A stretch of 64,000 bases of DNA, from NCBI RefSeq assembly GCF_002056295.1, contig NZ_CP020100.1, forward strand, positions 3,371,501 through 3,435,500. The letters are read 5' to 3'. The stretch comes from Halopseudomonas phragmitis. GTDB taxonomy: Bacteria; Pseudomonadota; Gammaproteobacteria; Pseudomonadales; Pseudomonadaceae. The position numbers were made by a program, and so were the translations under genes. A model generated the notes under the pieces. The model did not search any database. It had not been told where the DNA came from and saw nothing but the letters and a program-made list of their open reading frames with translations. Of the stretch, positions 15,475 through 22,572 are shown piece after piece. The stretch's first letter is position 1. The number at the start of each line of letters is the position of its first letter.

Positions 15475-15556
15475 GTTCCCTGGGGGTGTCGTCCCTCACT
15501 CGACGGCATGCCTGGTACCCCCCCATGTTGGGTCGAGGTACGACATCCCCAGGAAC
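15475..15556. repeat. Imperfect long hairpin after the kinase gene
   Basis: Arms at 15475-15494 and 15538-15556 are inverted copies with three differences (GTTCCCTGGGGGTGTCGT versus the complement of ACGACATCCCCAGGAAC). Inner arms CTCGAC/GTCGAG also pair. It begins directly after the kinase stop and may end the nasA-kinase transcript or be a dispersed palindrome, although no clear T-run follows. Confidence 0.55.
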
Positions 15557-15591
15557 CTTTTTCACCCAACCGGGCCACAAGCCCAACAAAC

Positions 15592-15606
15592 GCACCATTG
15601 CAGTGC
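15592..15606 (+). promoter_or_regulatory. Candidate NtrC-binding site upstream of nirB
   Basis: GCAC-CATTGCA-GTGC is an exact match to the GCAC-N7-GTGC core of NtrC enhancer sites. It lies about 77 bp upstream of the -24 element of the nirB promoter, a normal enhancer distance. A second half-site (GGTGCAC, 15621-15627) lies closer. The role is inferred from pattern and position. Confidence 0.55.
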
Positions 15607-15681
15607 AAAACGCCACAATAAGGTGCACAAGAAGAGCCCGGCAAGTGGCTCAAGCCATTGAAAAACAATAAAAATATAAAT

Positions 15682-15697
15682 TGGCACACTGTGTGCA
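15682..15697 (+). promoter_or_regulatory. Sigma-54 type promoter of nirB
   Basis: TGGCAC-ACTGT-GTGCA has GG (15683-15684) and GC (15695-15696) 10 bases apart. It is preceded by an A/T-rich stretch and an NtrC-like site. Transcription should begin near 15707, upstream of the ANTAR hairpins. Confidence 0.7.
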
Positions 15698-15728
15698 TTG
15701 CTATTACCAGCAATTCACATACAACGGT

Positions 15729-15767
15729 CCTGTCAACGGCGACAGGTCGTTTCCTGACCGATCAGGA
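15729..15767 (+). ncRNA. ANTAR-target dual-hexaloop leader before nirB
   Basis: P1 is CCTGTC-AACGGC-GACAGG (15729-15746) and P2 is TCCTG-ACCGAT-CAGGA (15752-15767), with a 5-base linker. Both six-base loops carry A1 and G4. A terminator follows 10 bases later. An alternative pairing, AGGAC (15764-15768) with GTCCT (15781-15785), could open the terminator's 5' arm but would also compete with P2, so the exact switch is unclear. Confidence 0.75.
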
Positions 15768-15777
15768 CCTGGACAAA

Positions 15778-15818
15778 GGCGTCCTACCGCGCGAGCGGTG
15801 GGGCGCCTTTTTTGTTTT
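15778..15818 (+). terminator. Attenuating terminator before nirB
   Basis: A 13-bp stem including two G-U pairs (15778-15790 with 15795-15807) closes a GCGA loop and is followed by TTTTTTGTTTT. It ends 28 bp before the nirB start, so it can only act as a leader attenuator. Confidence 0.88.
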
Positions 15819-15845
15819 ACGCTCATTACAACGGAGCACAACAGG

Positions 15846-18302
15846 ATGCAAAAGCTCAAGCTGGTGATGGTTGGTAACGGCATGGCCGGGGTACGAACCC
15901 TGGAAGAACTGCTGAAACTGACGCCCGACCTCTACGAGATCACCGTGTTCGGCGCCGAGCCGCACCCCAACTACAACCGGATCCTGCTGTCACCGGTCCT
16001 GGCCGGGGAACAGACCTTCGAGGAAATCATCCTCAACCCGCTGTCCTGGTACGAGGAAAACGGCATTACCCTGCACACCGGCCGCAAGGTGGTGAAGATT
16101 GATCGGCGCAACCGCAAGGTGATCGCCGACGACGGCACCGAAGCTGAATACGACCGTCTGCTGCTGGCCACCGGCTCCAACCCGTTCATTCTGCCGATTC
16201 CAGGCAACGATCTGGACGGTGTGATCGGCTACCGCGATATCGCCGATACCGAAACCATGATGGAAACCGCCAAGACCCACAAGCATGCGGTGGTAATTGG
16301 TGGCGGCCTGCTTGGTCTGGAAGCGGCCAATGGTCTGAAACTGCGCGGCATGGATGTGACCGTGGTGCATATCGGTGACTGGCTGCTGGAGCGCCAGCTC
16401 GACCGCACCGCTGGCGAACTGCTGCAGAAGTCGCTGGAAGATCGCGGCCTCAAATTCCTGCTGCCGCAGTTCACCAGCGAGCTGCTGGACGATGGCGACG
16501 GCCGTGTCTGCGGCGTCAAGTTCAAGGATGGCAGCGTGATTCCAGCCGATCTGGTGGTGATGGCGGCCGGGATCCGGCCCAACACCGAACTGGCGGAAAG
16601 CGCGGGTCTGGCCTGCAACCGCGGGATTTTGGTCAGCGACACCCTGCAAACCTACGACCCGCGCGTCTACGCTATCGGCGAGTGCGCCAATCATCGCGGC
16701 ATTGCCTACGGCCTGGTAGCCCCGCTGTTCGAGCAGGCTAAGGTCTGCGCCAACCATCTGGCGATGCTCGGCTATGGCCGCTACGAGGGTTCGATCACCT
16801 CGACCAAACTCAAGGTCACCGGTATCGACCTGTTCTCCGCTGGCGAGTTCATGGGCGATGACAGCACTGAGCAGATCACCCTGTCCGATCCGATTGGCGG
16901 GGTCTACAAGAAGCTGGTGATCAAGGATGACATTCTGGTCGGCGCCTGCATGTACGGCGACACTGCCGACGGTGGCTGGTATTTCCGGATGGTCAAGGAG
17001 CGCCACAACATCCGCGAGATTCGTGACCACCTGATGTTCGGCGAGAACGCTATCGGCGACACCGGCCACCAGGGCCAGAACAAAGCCGCCAACATGCCTG
17101 ACGATATGGAGGTATGTGGCTGCAACGGGGTGTGCAAGGGCACCATCGTCAAAGCGATTCAGGAACACGGGCTGTTCAGTGTCGATGATGTGAAGAAACA
17201 CACCAAGGCTGGCAGTTCCTGTGGTTCCTGCGTGGGCCTGGTGGAACAGATCGTGATCAATACCGTGGGCGGTGCAGCCGATGTGAAGCCCAAGAGCGAG
17301 AAGCCGGTCTGCGGCTGTACCGACCTGAATCACGGCCAGGTGCGCAAGGCGATTCGCGAGCATCACCTGACCAGCATTCCGGAGGCGATGGCTTTCATGG
17401 AGTGGCGCACGCCGAACGGCTGTGCGACCTGCCGTCCGGCACTGAACTATTACCTGATTTCGACCTGGCCGGGTGAGGCCAAGGATGATCCGCAGTCGCG
17501 CTTCATCAACGAGCGGGCCCATGCCAACATCCAGAAGGATGGCACCTATTCGGTGGTGCCGCGGATGTGGGGCGGCGTGACCAATGCCTCGGAACTGCGG
17601 CGGATTGCCGATGTGGCGGACAAGTACAACGTGCCGATGGTCAAGGTGACCGGTGGTCAGCGGATCGATCTGCTGGGCATCAAGAAAGAGGACCTGCCCA
17701 ATGTCTGGAAGGATCTGGACATGCCCTCGGGGCATGCCTACGGCAAGTCGATTCGTACCGTGAAGACCTGTGTGGGCAGCGAGTTCTGCCGTTTCGGTAC
17801 GCAGAACTCGACGCAGATGGGGATTGATCTGGAGCACGCCCTGTTCAACATGTGGTCGCCGCACAAGGTGAAGCTGGCAGTTTCGGGTTGCCCGCGCAAT
17901 TGTGCCGAGTCGGGCATCAAGGATGTGGGGATCATCGGGGTGGATTCCGGCTGGGAGCTGTATATCGGCGGCAACGGCGGGATCAAGACCGAGGCCGGTG
18001 AGTTCTTTGTGAAGGTGAAGACCGAGGATGAGGTGATGGAATACTCGCTGGCGTTCCTGCAGCTCTACCGTGAGGAGGCCTTCTATCTGGAGCGTACGGT
18101 GCACTATATGCAGCGGGTCGGTATGGAGCACATCAAGCAGGCGGTACTGGAGGATGCTGAACGGCGCAAGGCGCTGCATGAGCGGCTGCTGTTCTCGTTG
18201 TCGTTCGAGCAGGATCCGTGGAAGGAGCGGATCGAGAAGGAAGACTTGAAACAGGAATTCCGCCGCATTGCGGTACAGCAGTTGGAAGGAGTGAACGCAT
18301 GA
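15846..18302 (+). CDS. nirB: Assimilatory nitrite reductase [NAD(P)H], large subunit
   Basis: The 818-residue cytosolic enzyme reduces nitrite to ammonium with NAD(P)H. In order it has an FAD/NAD(P)-binding reductase part (VMVGNGMAGV near residue 7; VVIGGGLLGLEAANGL), two BFD-like [2Fe-2S] modules (Cys clusters about 423-470 and 489-540), and a sulfite/nitrite reductase half-domain. The siroheme-[4Fe-4S] ligands are CVGSEFC (about 641-647) and SGCPRNC (about 680). The start at MQKLKLVMVGNGMAG fits the family. A longer upstream frame would run through the leader terminator and is rejected. nirD overlaps its stop by 4 bp. Confidence 0.97.
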   Translation: MQKLKLVMVGNGMAGVRTLEELLKLTPDLYEITVFGAEPHPNYNRILLSPVLAGEQTFEEIILNPLSWYEENGITLHTGRKVVKIDRRNRKVIADDGTEAEYDRLLLATGSNPFILPIPGNDLDGVIGYRDIADTETMMETAKTHKHAVVIGGGLLGLEAANGLKLRGMDVTVVHIGDWLLERQLDRTAGELLQKSLEDRGLKFLLPQFTSELLDDGDGRVCGVKFKDGSVIPADLVVMAAGIRPNTELAESAGLACNRGILVSDTLQTYDPRVYAIGECANHRGIAYGLVAPLFEQAKVCANHLAMLGYGRYEGSITSTKLKVTGIDLFSAGEFMGDDSTEQITLSDPIGGVYKKLVIKDDILVGACMYGDTADGGWYFRMVKERHNIREIRDHLMFGENAIGDTGHQGQNKAANMPDDMEVCGCNGVCKGTIVKAIQEHGLFSVDDVKKHTKAGSSCGSCVGLVEQIVINTVGGAADVKPKSEKPVCGCTDLNHGQVRKAIREHHLTSIPEAMAFMEWRTPNGCATCRPALNYYLISTWPGEAKDDPQSRFINERAHANIQKDGTYSVVPRMWGGVTNASELRRIADVADKYNVPMVKVTGGQRIDLLGIKKEDLPNVWKDLDMPSGHAYGKSIRTVKTCVGSEFCRFGTQNSTQMGIDLEHALFNMWSPHKVKLAVSGCPRNCAESGIKDVGIIGVDSGWELYIGGNGGIKTEAGEFFVKVKTEDEVMEYSLAFLQLYREEAFYLERTVHYMQRVGMEHIKQAVLEDAERRKALHERLLFSLSFEQDPWKERIEKEDLKQEFRRIAVQQLEGVNA

Positions 18303-18625
18303 ACTGGCTGGATATCTGTGCTTTGGAAGAGATTCCGCGTTTGGGTTCGCGGGTGATCGATGGTCCCAAGGGTGATATTGCGTTGTTTCGCACCAGCGAG
18401 GATGAGGTGTTTGCGCTGGATGACCGTTGCCCGCATAAGGGTGGGCCGCTGTCGCAGGGGATTATCTACGGTAAGCAGGTGGCCTGTCCGCTGCACAACT
18501 GGCAGATCCAGTTGGAGAGTGGCGAGGCGGTAGCGCCGGATGTGGGCTGCACCCATCGCTATCCGACCCGGGTTGAGGGTGGTCGGGTGCAGGTGGTTTT
18601 GGAAAAGGCGTTGGCGTCGGCATGA
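18299..18625 (+). CDS. nirD: Nitrite reductase small subunit NirD (Rieske-like)
   Basis: The 108-residue cytosolic subunit works with NirB. It keeps an intact Rieske [2Fe-2S] binding set: CPHKGG (Cys44, His46) and CPLHNW (Cys63, His66). Many NirD proteins have lost these ligands, so this one probably binds a cluster. The ATG overlaps the nirB stop as ATGA, giving translational coupling. An inverted-repeat element separates it from nasC. Confidence 0.95.
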   Translation: MNWLDICALEEIPRLGSRVIDGPKGDIALFRTSEDEVFALDDRCPHKGGPLSQGIIYGKQVACPLHNWQIQLESGEAVAPDVGCTHRYPTRVEGGRVQVVLEKALASA

Positions 18626-18630
18626 CGTTG

Positions 18631-18874
18631 GCACTGATTGATTCGAGTTTCGACGCTGGCGCCATTGCCGGTCGGCTGAGCTGGACACGCTACAAGCACC
18701 CTCCGGGGCCTGCCTGCGATCACAGATCGACAAGCGTTCGGCTGCGCGCGAAGCAGTGCTTCGCAATCGCTTGCCTCACCCCTGTGCGCTCGGCGATGCC
18801 CATCCCTGGGCATCGACGGTCCAGCTCAGCCGACCGGCAACAGCGCTGCCAAGACTTGCGCAGTCAATCAGTGC
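18631..18874. repeat. Inverted-repeat element A between nirD and nasC
   Basis: The outer arms GCACTGATTGA (18631-18641) and its complement (18864-18874) enclose perfect 22-bp inner arms (18665-18686 and 18819-18840). The centre holds small palindromes (GCGAAGCA/TGCTTCGC; GATGCCC/GGGCATC around ATCCCT). It shares termini (CACTGATT), a GGACACGC junction and a GATGCC-type hairpin near the other end with element B after cobA. It encodes nothing visible and would fold into a very long hairpin in the nirD-nasC transcript. The whole nirD-nasC gap (277 bp) is essentially this element. Confidence 0.7.
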
Positions 18875-18902
18875 TCCCACGATCAGACTCGGATTTCTAC
18901 AG

Positions 18903-21608
18903 ATGACCAAGACTACAGCTTCCACCTGCTGCTACTGCGGCGTCGGCTGCGGGGTGCTGATCGAGCATGACAACGAGCGCATTCTCGGGGTCAGCGGTGA
19001 TCCGCAGCATCCGGCCAACCTCGGGCGGCTGTGCAGCAAGGGTTCGACCCTGCATCAGACCGGGGATCTGGCGGCGCGGGCGTTGTTTCCCGAGCTGCGC
19101 CTGGGCAAGGGGCTGGCCCGCAGTCGTACCGACTGGGAAACCGCGATGGGTCATGCGGCCCAGGTATTCGGTCAGGCGATTGCCGAGCATGGCCCGGACA
19201 GTGTGGCGTTCTACATTTCCGGGCAGTTGTTGACCGAGGATTACTATGCCTTTAACAAGCTGGCACGGGCCCTGGTCGGTACCAACAATATCGACAGCAA
19301 TTCACGGCTGTGCATGTCCAGTGCGGTGGTGGGTTACAAGCGCAGTCTGGGGGCGGATGCACCGCCCTGCTCTTACGAGGATATCGAGACCAGTGATTGT
19401 CTGTTGATCGCTGGCAGCAATATGGCCTTTGCCCATCCTGTATTGTTCCGCCGCCTGGAAGCGGCCAAGGCGGCCAATCCCGACAAACGCATTATTGTGG
19501 TTGATCCCCGGCGGACCGATACCTGTGAGATCGCCGATCTGCACCTGGCGGTACAGCCAGGGACCGATGTGGCGCTGTTTCACGGGATTCTGCATATCCT
19601 GCTGTGGGAAGGCTGGGTTGATCGGCGTTTTATCGATGCGCATACCGAAGGTTTTGATCAGTTGAAGTCGCTGGTACGAGATTACACGCCGGCGCTGGTC
19701 AGTGAGTTGTGTGGTATTCGCGTGCAGGATCTGATGGAAGCGGCGCGGATGATCGGCAGTGCACCGAGCTTTCTGTCGCTGTGGTGCATGGGGCTGAATC
19801 AGTCAAGCTCAGGCAGTGCCAAGAACAGTGCCTTGATCAATCTGCATCTGGCCACCGGGCAGATCGGCAAGCCAGGTAGCGGGCCGTTCTCGCTGACCGG
19901 CCAGCCCAATGCCATGGGTGGGCGTGAGACTGGTAGTCTGGCCAATCTGTTGCCGGGCCACCGCGATGCTGCCAATGCTGAGCATCAGGGTGAGGTGGCG
20001 GCCTATTGGGGAGTTGAGCGGATGCCGCTGAACCCGGGACTCTCGGCCATCGAGCTGTTCGAGGCGGTGCGGGCGGGCAAGATCAAGGCGCTGTGGATTG
20101 CCTGTACCAATCCGGCGCAGTCGCTGCCGAATCAGGCGCTGGTGCATGAGGCATTGGCCGGTTGTCCGTTTGTGGTGGTGCAGGAGGCCTTTGCCACTAC
20201 CGAGACCTGTGCCTATGCCGATTTGCTGCTACCGGCGGCCAGTTGGGGTGAGAAGGAAGGCACTGTAACCAATTCCGAGCGCCGGGTCAGTCATGTGCGC
20301 CCGGCGGTGCCGGCCCCCGGAGAGGCGCGGCCGGATTGGGCGATTGTCTGTGATCTGGCCCAGCGGCTGGAGAAACAATTGCGTCCGGGCCAACCGAGCC
20401 TGTTCGCGTTTGCCAACCCGGCCGAGCTGTTCGATGAATACAAGGGTCTAACGGCAGGTCGCGATCTGGATTACAGCGGTCTGAGTCATGCCTTGATTGA
20501 CGAACTGGGCCCGCAGCAGTGGCCGTTTCCATCTGGCGCTGAGCGCGGCACCGAGCGTTTGTATACCGATGGCCGCTTCCCTACTCCGGATGGCCGGGCG
20601 CGCTTTATCGCCGAGCAGTTCCAGCCGCCCAAGGAGAAGCGTGAGGCCCGTTTCCCGCTGCTTCTCAATACCGGTCGCCTGCGCGATCAGTGGCATGGCA
20701 TGAGCCGCACCGGTACGGCGGCGCAGTTGTTCGGTCATGTCGAGCAGGCGCTGATCAGCCTGCATCCCGATGAGCTGCGCAGCCGCAAGCTGAGCGAGGG
20801 GCAGTTGGTGCGGGTCAAGAGCCGGCGCGGCAGTCTGGTGCTGCCGGTTCAGGCCGATGAACAGGTGCGTCCGGGCCAGGCTTTCATGCCGATGCATTGG
20901 GGTAACCGTTTTCTCAAGGGGCTGGGCATCAACGTGCTGACCCAGCCGGAATTCGATCCGCTGTCCAAGCAGCCGGAACTCAAGCAGGCGGCGATCAATC
21001 TGCAGCCGGTGGAGCTGCCCTGGGAGCTGTTCATTCTGGTCGAGGATCAGGTGCAGCAACGCTTCGCTGCTTTGCGTCCGCTCTGTGAAGACTTCGAGTA
21101 CGCCAGCTTTGCCCTGACCGGACGCGAGCGCTCAGCCTTGCTGGTGCGGGTGGCGCATACCGAGGCTGCCGATGCTGCCTGGCTGGCCAAGGTCGATGCC
21201 CTGCTCGGCTTGGATGACGGCCCGGTACTGGTCTATGACGACCCGCGTCGGGCAGTGGGCAAGCGGGTGCGGATTGAAGACGGACGCATCACTGCGATTC
21301 GTCTGACCGGCGAAACCGCCGCCCGCGACTGGCTGCGCAATGTCTGGACCAGTGGTGAGGCCGATGCCGACCTGCGTCGCTGGTTCCTCGCCCCGCTCAG
21401 CAGTCCGCCCGGTGGAGCAGCGGTCAGTAGCGACAAGACCCTGTGTAACTGCATGAACGTCAGCCAGAGCCAGATCGAAGCCGGCATTGCCCGCGGCCTG
21501 GATCTGGACGGTCTCAAGGCCGAACTGGGTTGCGGCACCCAGTGCGGCTCCTGCGTGCCGGAAGTCAAGCGACTGATCGGTCGGCGAGCGAATTTTGTGG
21601 AGGCTTGA
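18903..21608 (+). CDS. nasC: Assimilatory nitrate reductase catalytic subunit
   Basis: The 901-residue cytosolic molybdoenzyme reduces nitrate to nitrite. The N-terminal [4Fe-4S] motif is TCCYCGVGCGV (Cys9-Cys16), followed by GRLCSKG with Cys44 and the Lys46 seen in this family. The central part carries bis-MGD binding segments (NSRLCMSSAVVGYKRSLGAD; GQPNAMGGRETG). The C-terminus adds a BFD-like [2Fe-2S] module (about 847-890, CNCMNVSQ to CGTQCGSC). No flavoprotein partner (NasB) is encoded nearby, so the electron donor is not evident here. The start MTKTTASTCCYCGVGC fits the family. cobA follows after 3 bp. Confidence 0.95.
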   Translation: MTKTTASTCCYCGVGCGVLIEHDNERILGVSGDPQHPANLGRLCSKGSTLHQTGDLAARALFPELRLGKGLARSRTDWETAMGHAAQVFGQAIAEHGPDSVAFYISGQLLTEDYYAFNKLARALVGTNNIDSNSRLCMSSAVVGYKRSLGADAPPCSYEDIETSDCLLIAGSNMAFAHPVLFRRLEAAKAANPDKRIIVVDPRRTDTCEIADLHLAVQPGTDVALFHGILHILLWEGWVDRRFIDAHTEGFDQLKSLVRDYTPALVSELCGIRVQDLMEAARMIGSAPSFLSLWCMGLNQSSSGSAKNSALINLHLATGQIGKPGSGPFSLTGQPNAMGGRETGSLANLLPGHRDAANAEHQGEVAAYWGVERMPLNPGLSAIELFEAVRAGKIKALWIACTNPAQSLPNQALVHEALAGCPFVVVQEAFATTETCAYADLLLPAASWGEKEGTVTNSERRVSHVRPAVPAPGEARPDWAIVCDLAQRLEKQLRPGQPSLFAFANPAELFDEYKGLTAGRDLDYSGLSHALIDELGPQQWPFPSGAERGTERLYTDGRFPTPDGRARFIAEQFQPPKEKREARFPLLLNTGRLRDQWHGMSRTGTAAQLFGHVEQALISLHPDELRSRKLSEGQLVRVKSRRGSLVLPVQADEQVRPGQAFMPMHWGNRFLKGLGINVLTQPEFDPLSKQPELKQAAINLQPVELPWELFILVEDQVQQRFAALRPLCEDFEYASFALTGRERSALLVRVAHTEAADAAWLAKVDALLGLDDGPVLVYDDPRRAVGKRVRIEDGRITAIRLTGETAARDWLRNVWTSGEADADLRRWFLAPLSSPPGGAAVSSDKTLCNCMNVSQSQIEAGIARGLDLDGLKAELGCGTQCGSCVPEVKRLIGRRANFVEA

Positions 21609-21611
21609 ACA

Positions 21612-22388
21612 ATGCACGCACTAACCCCGAACAACCCCGACACTGTGAATATCTGGCTGGTCGGCGCTGGCCCCGGCGACCCGGAGCTGATTACCCTCAA
21701 GGCGGTGCGGGTACTGGCTCAGGCCGAGGTGGTGATGGTCGATGATCTGGTCAACCCGGCGATTCTCGAGCACTGTCCGCAAGCGCGGATCATCCGGGTT
21801 GGCAAGCGCGGCGGCTGTCGTTCGACGCCGCAGGCGTTCATCAATCGGCTGATGCTGCGCTACGGTCGTCAGGGCAAGCGTCTGGTGCGGCTCAAGGGCG
21901 GTGATCCATGCATCTTCGGCCGCGCTGGCGAAGAAGCCCAGTGGCTGGCCGAGCGCGGGCTCAAGGCCGAGATCATCAACGGCATTACCGCTGGGCTGGC
22001 CGGGGCTACTCAATGCGGCATTCCACTGACACTGCGCGGCGTCAGCCGGGGTGTGACGCTGGTGACAGCCCACACTCAGGATGACAGCGAGCTGAACTGG
22101 CAGGGTCTGGCTCAGGGTGGCACCACTCTGGTGGTGTATATGGGCGTGGCCCGCTTGCAGCAGATCCAGCAAGGCTTGCTGGAAGGCGGCCTGCCCGCCA
22201 GCACCCCGGTGGCCATGATCGAGCGTGCCAGCCTGGCCGACCAGCGCCAATATCAGTGCCGGCTGGATCAGTTGTGCCAGCAGGCCCGCGCGTTCAAACT
22301 GCAAAGCCCGGCCGTGCTGGTGATTGGTGAGGTAGTGGCCGAAGCCAAGGCGCTGCTGCCGCAGCTTGCCGAACAGGCAAGTGCCTGA
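21612..22388 (+). CDS. cobA: Uroporphyrinogen-III C-methyltransferase (siroheme branch)
   Basis: The 258-residue SAM-dependent enzyme methylates uroporphyrinogen III at C-2 and C-7 to precorrin-2, the precursor of siroheme. The motifs are VGAGPGDPELITLKA (N-terminal SAM-binding loop) and RLKGGDPCIFGRAGEE. It has no CysG-type oxidase/ferrochelatase domain. Its place directly behind nasC and downstream of nirBD explains its job: siroheme supply for NirB. An inverted-repeat element follows immediately. Confidence 0.94.
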   Translation: MHALTPNNPDTVNIWLVGAGPGDPELITLKAVRVLAQAEVVMVDDLVNPAILEHCPQARIIRVGKRGGCRSTPQAFINRLMLRYGRQGKRLVRLKGGDPCIFGRAGEEAQWLAERGLKAEIINGITAGLAGATQCGIPLTLRGVSRGVTLVTAHTQDDSELNWQGLAQGGTTLVVYMGVARLQQIQQGLLEGGLPASTPVAMIERASLADQRQYQCRLDQLCQQARAFKLQSPAVLVIGEVVAEAKALLPQLAEQASA

Positions 22389-22390
22389 GT

Positions 22391-22564
22391 GGAAACACTG
22401 ATTAATTGCACGCAGGCCCGGCAGCCTGGTTGTCGTTGAGCTGTTCTGGACCGTTAGATGCCAGGGATGGCATCTACGAGCCCCCAGGGATGGGTTCACG
22501 GCGTGTCCAGAACAGCTCAACGACAACCAGGCCGACACTAAAACCTGACTTAATCAGTGTTTCC
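22391..22564. repeat. Inverted-repeat element B between cobA and the ABC exporter
   Basis: The outer 15-bp arms (22391-22405; GGAAACACTGATTAA) and inner 27-bp arms (22425-22451 and 22505-22531) are perfect inverted copies. The centre carries GATGCC-AGGGAT-GGCATC (22457-22474) and a second hairpin, GAGCCC/GGGTTC (22478-22497). It fills the space between two convergent genes, 2 bp after the cobA stop and 8 bp from the other stop, and may end both transcripts. Element A is a diverged relative. Confidence 0.75.
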
Positions 22565-22572
22565 TTAACGTC

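Noticed and set aside
15990-18179. A 729-codon open frame on the minus strand across nirB
   Set aside because: It lies wholly opposite nirB, has His/Gln/Val-rich shadow composition and no ribosome site or family resemblance. It follows from the GC codon bias of nirB.
18795-18814. GATGCCC/GGGCATC hairpin in element A as an ANTAR target for nasC
   Set aside because: On the transcribed strand the loop is ATCCCT, lacking G at position 4. No T-run terminator lies before nasC.
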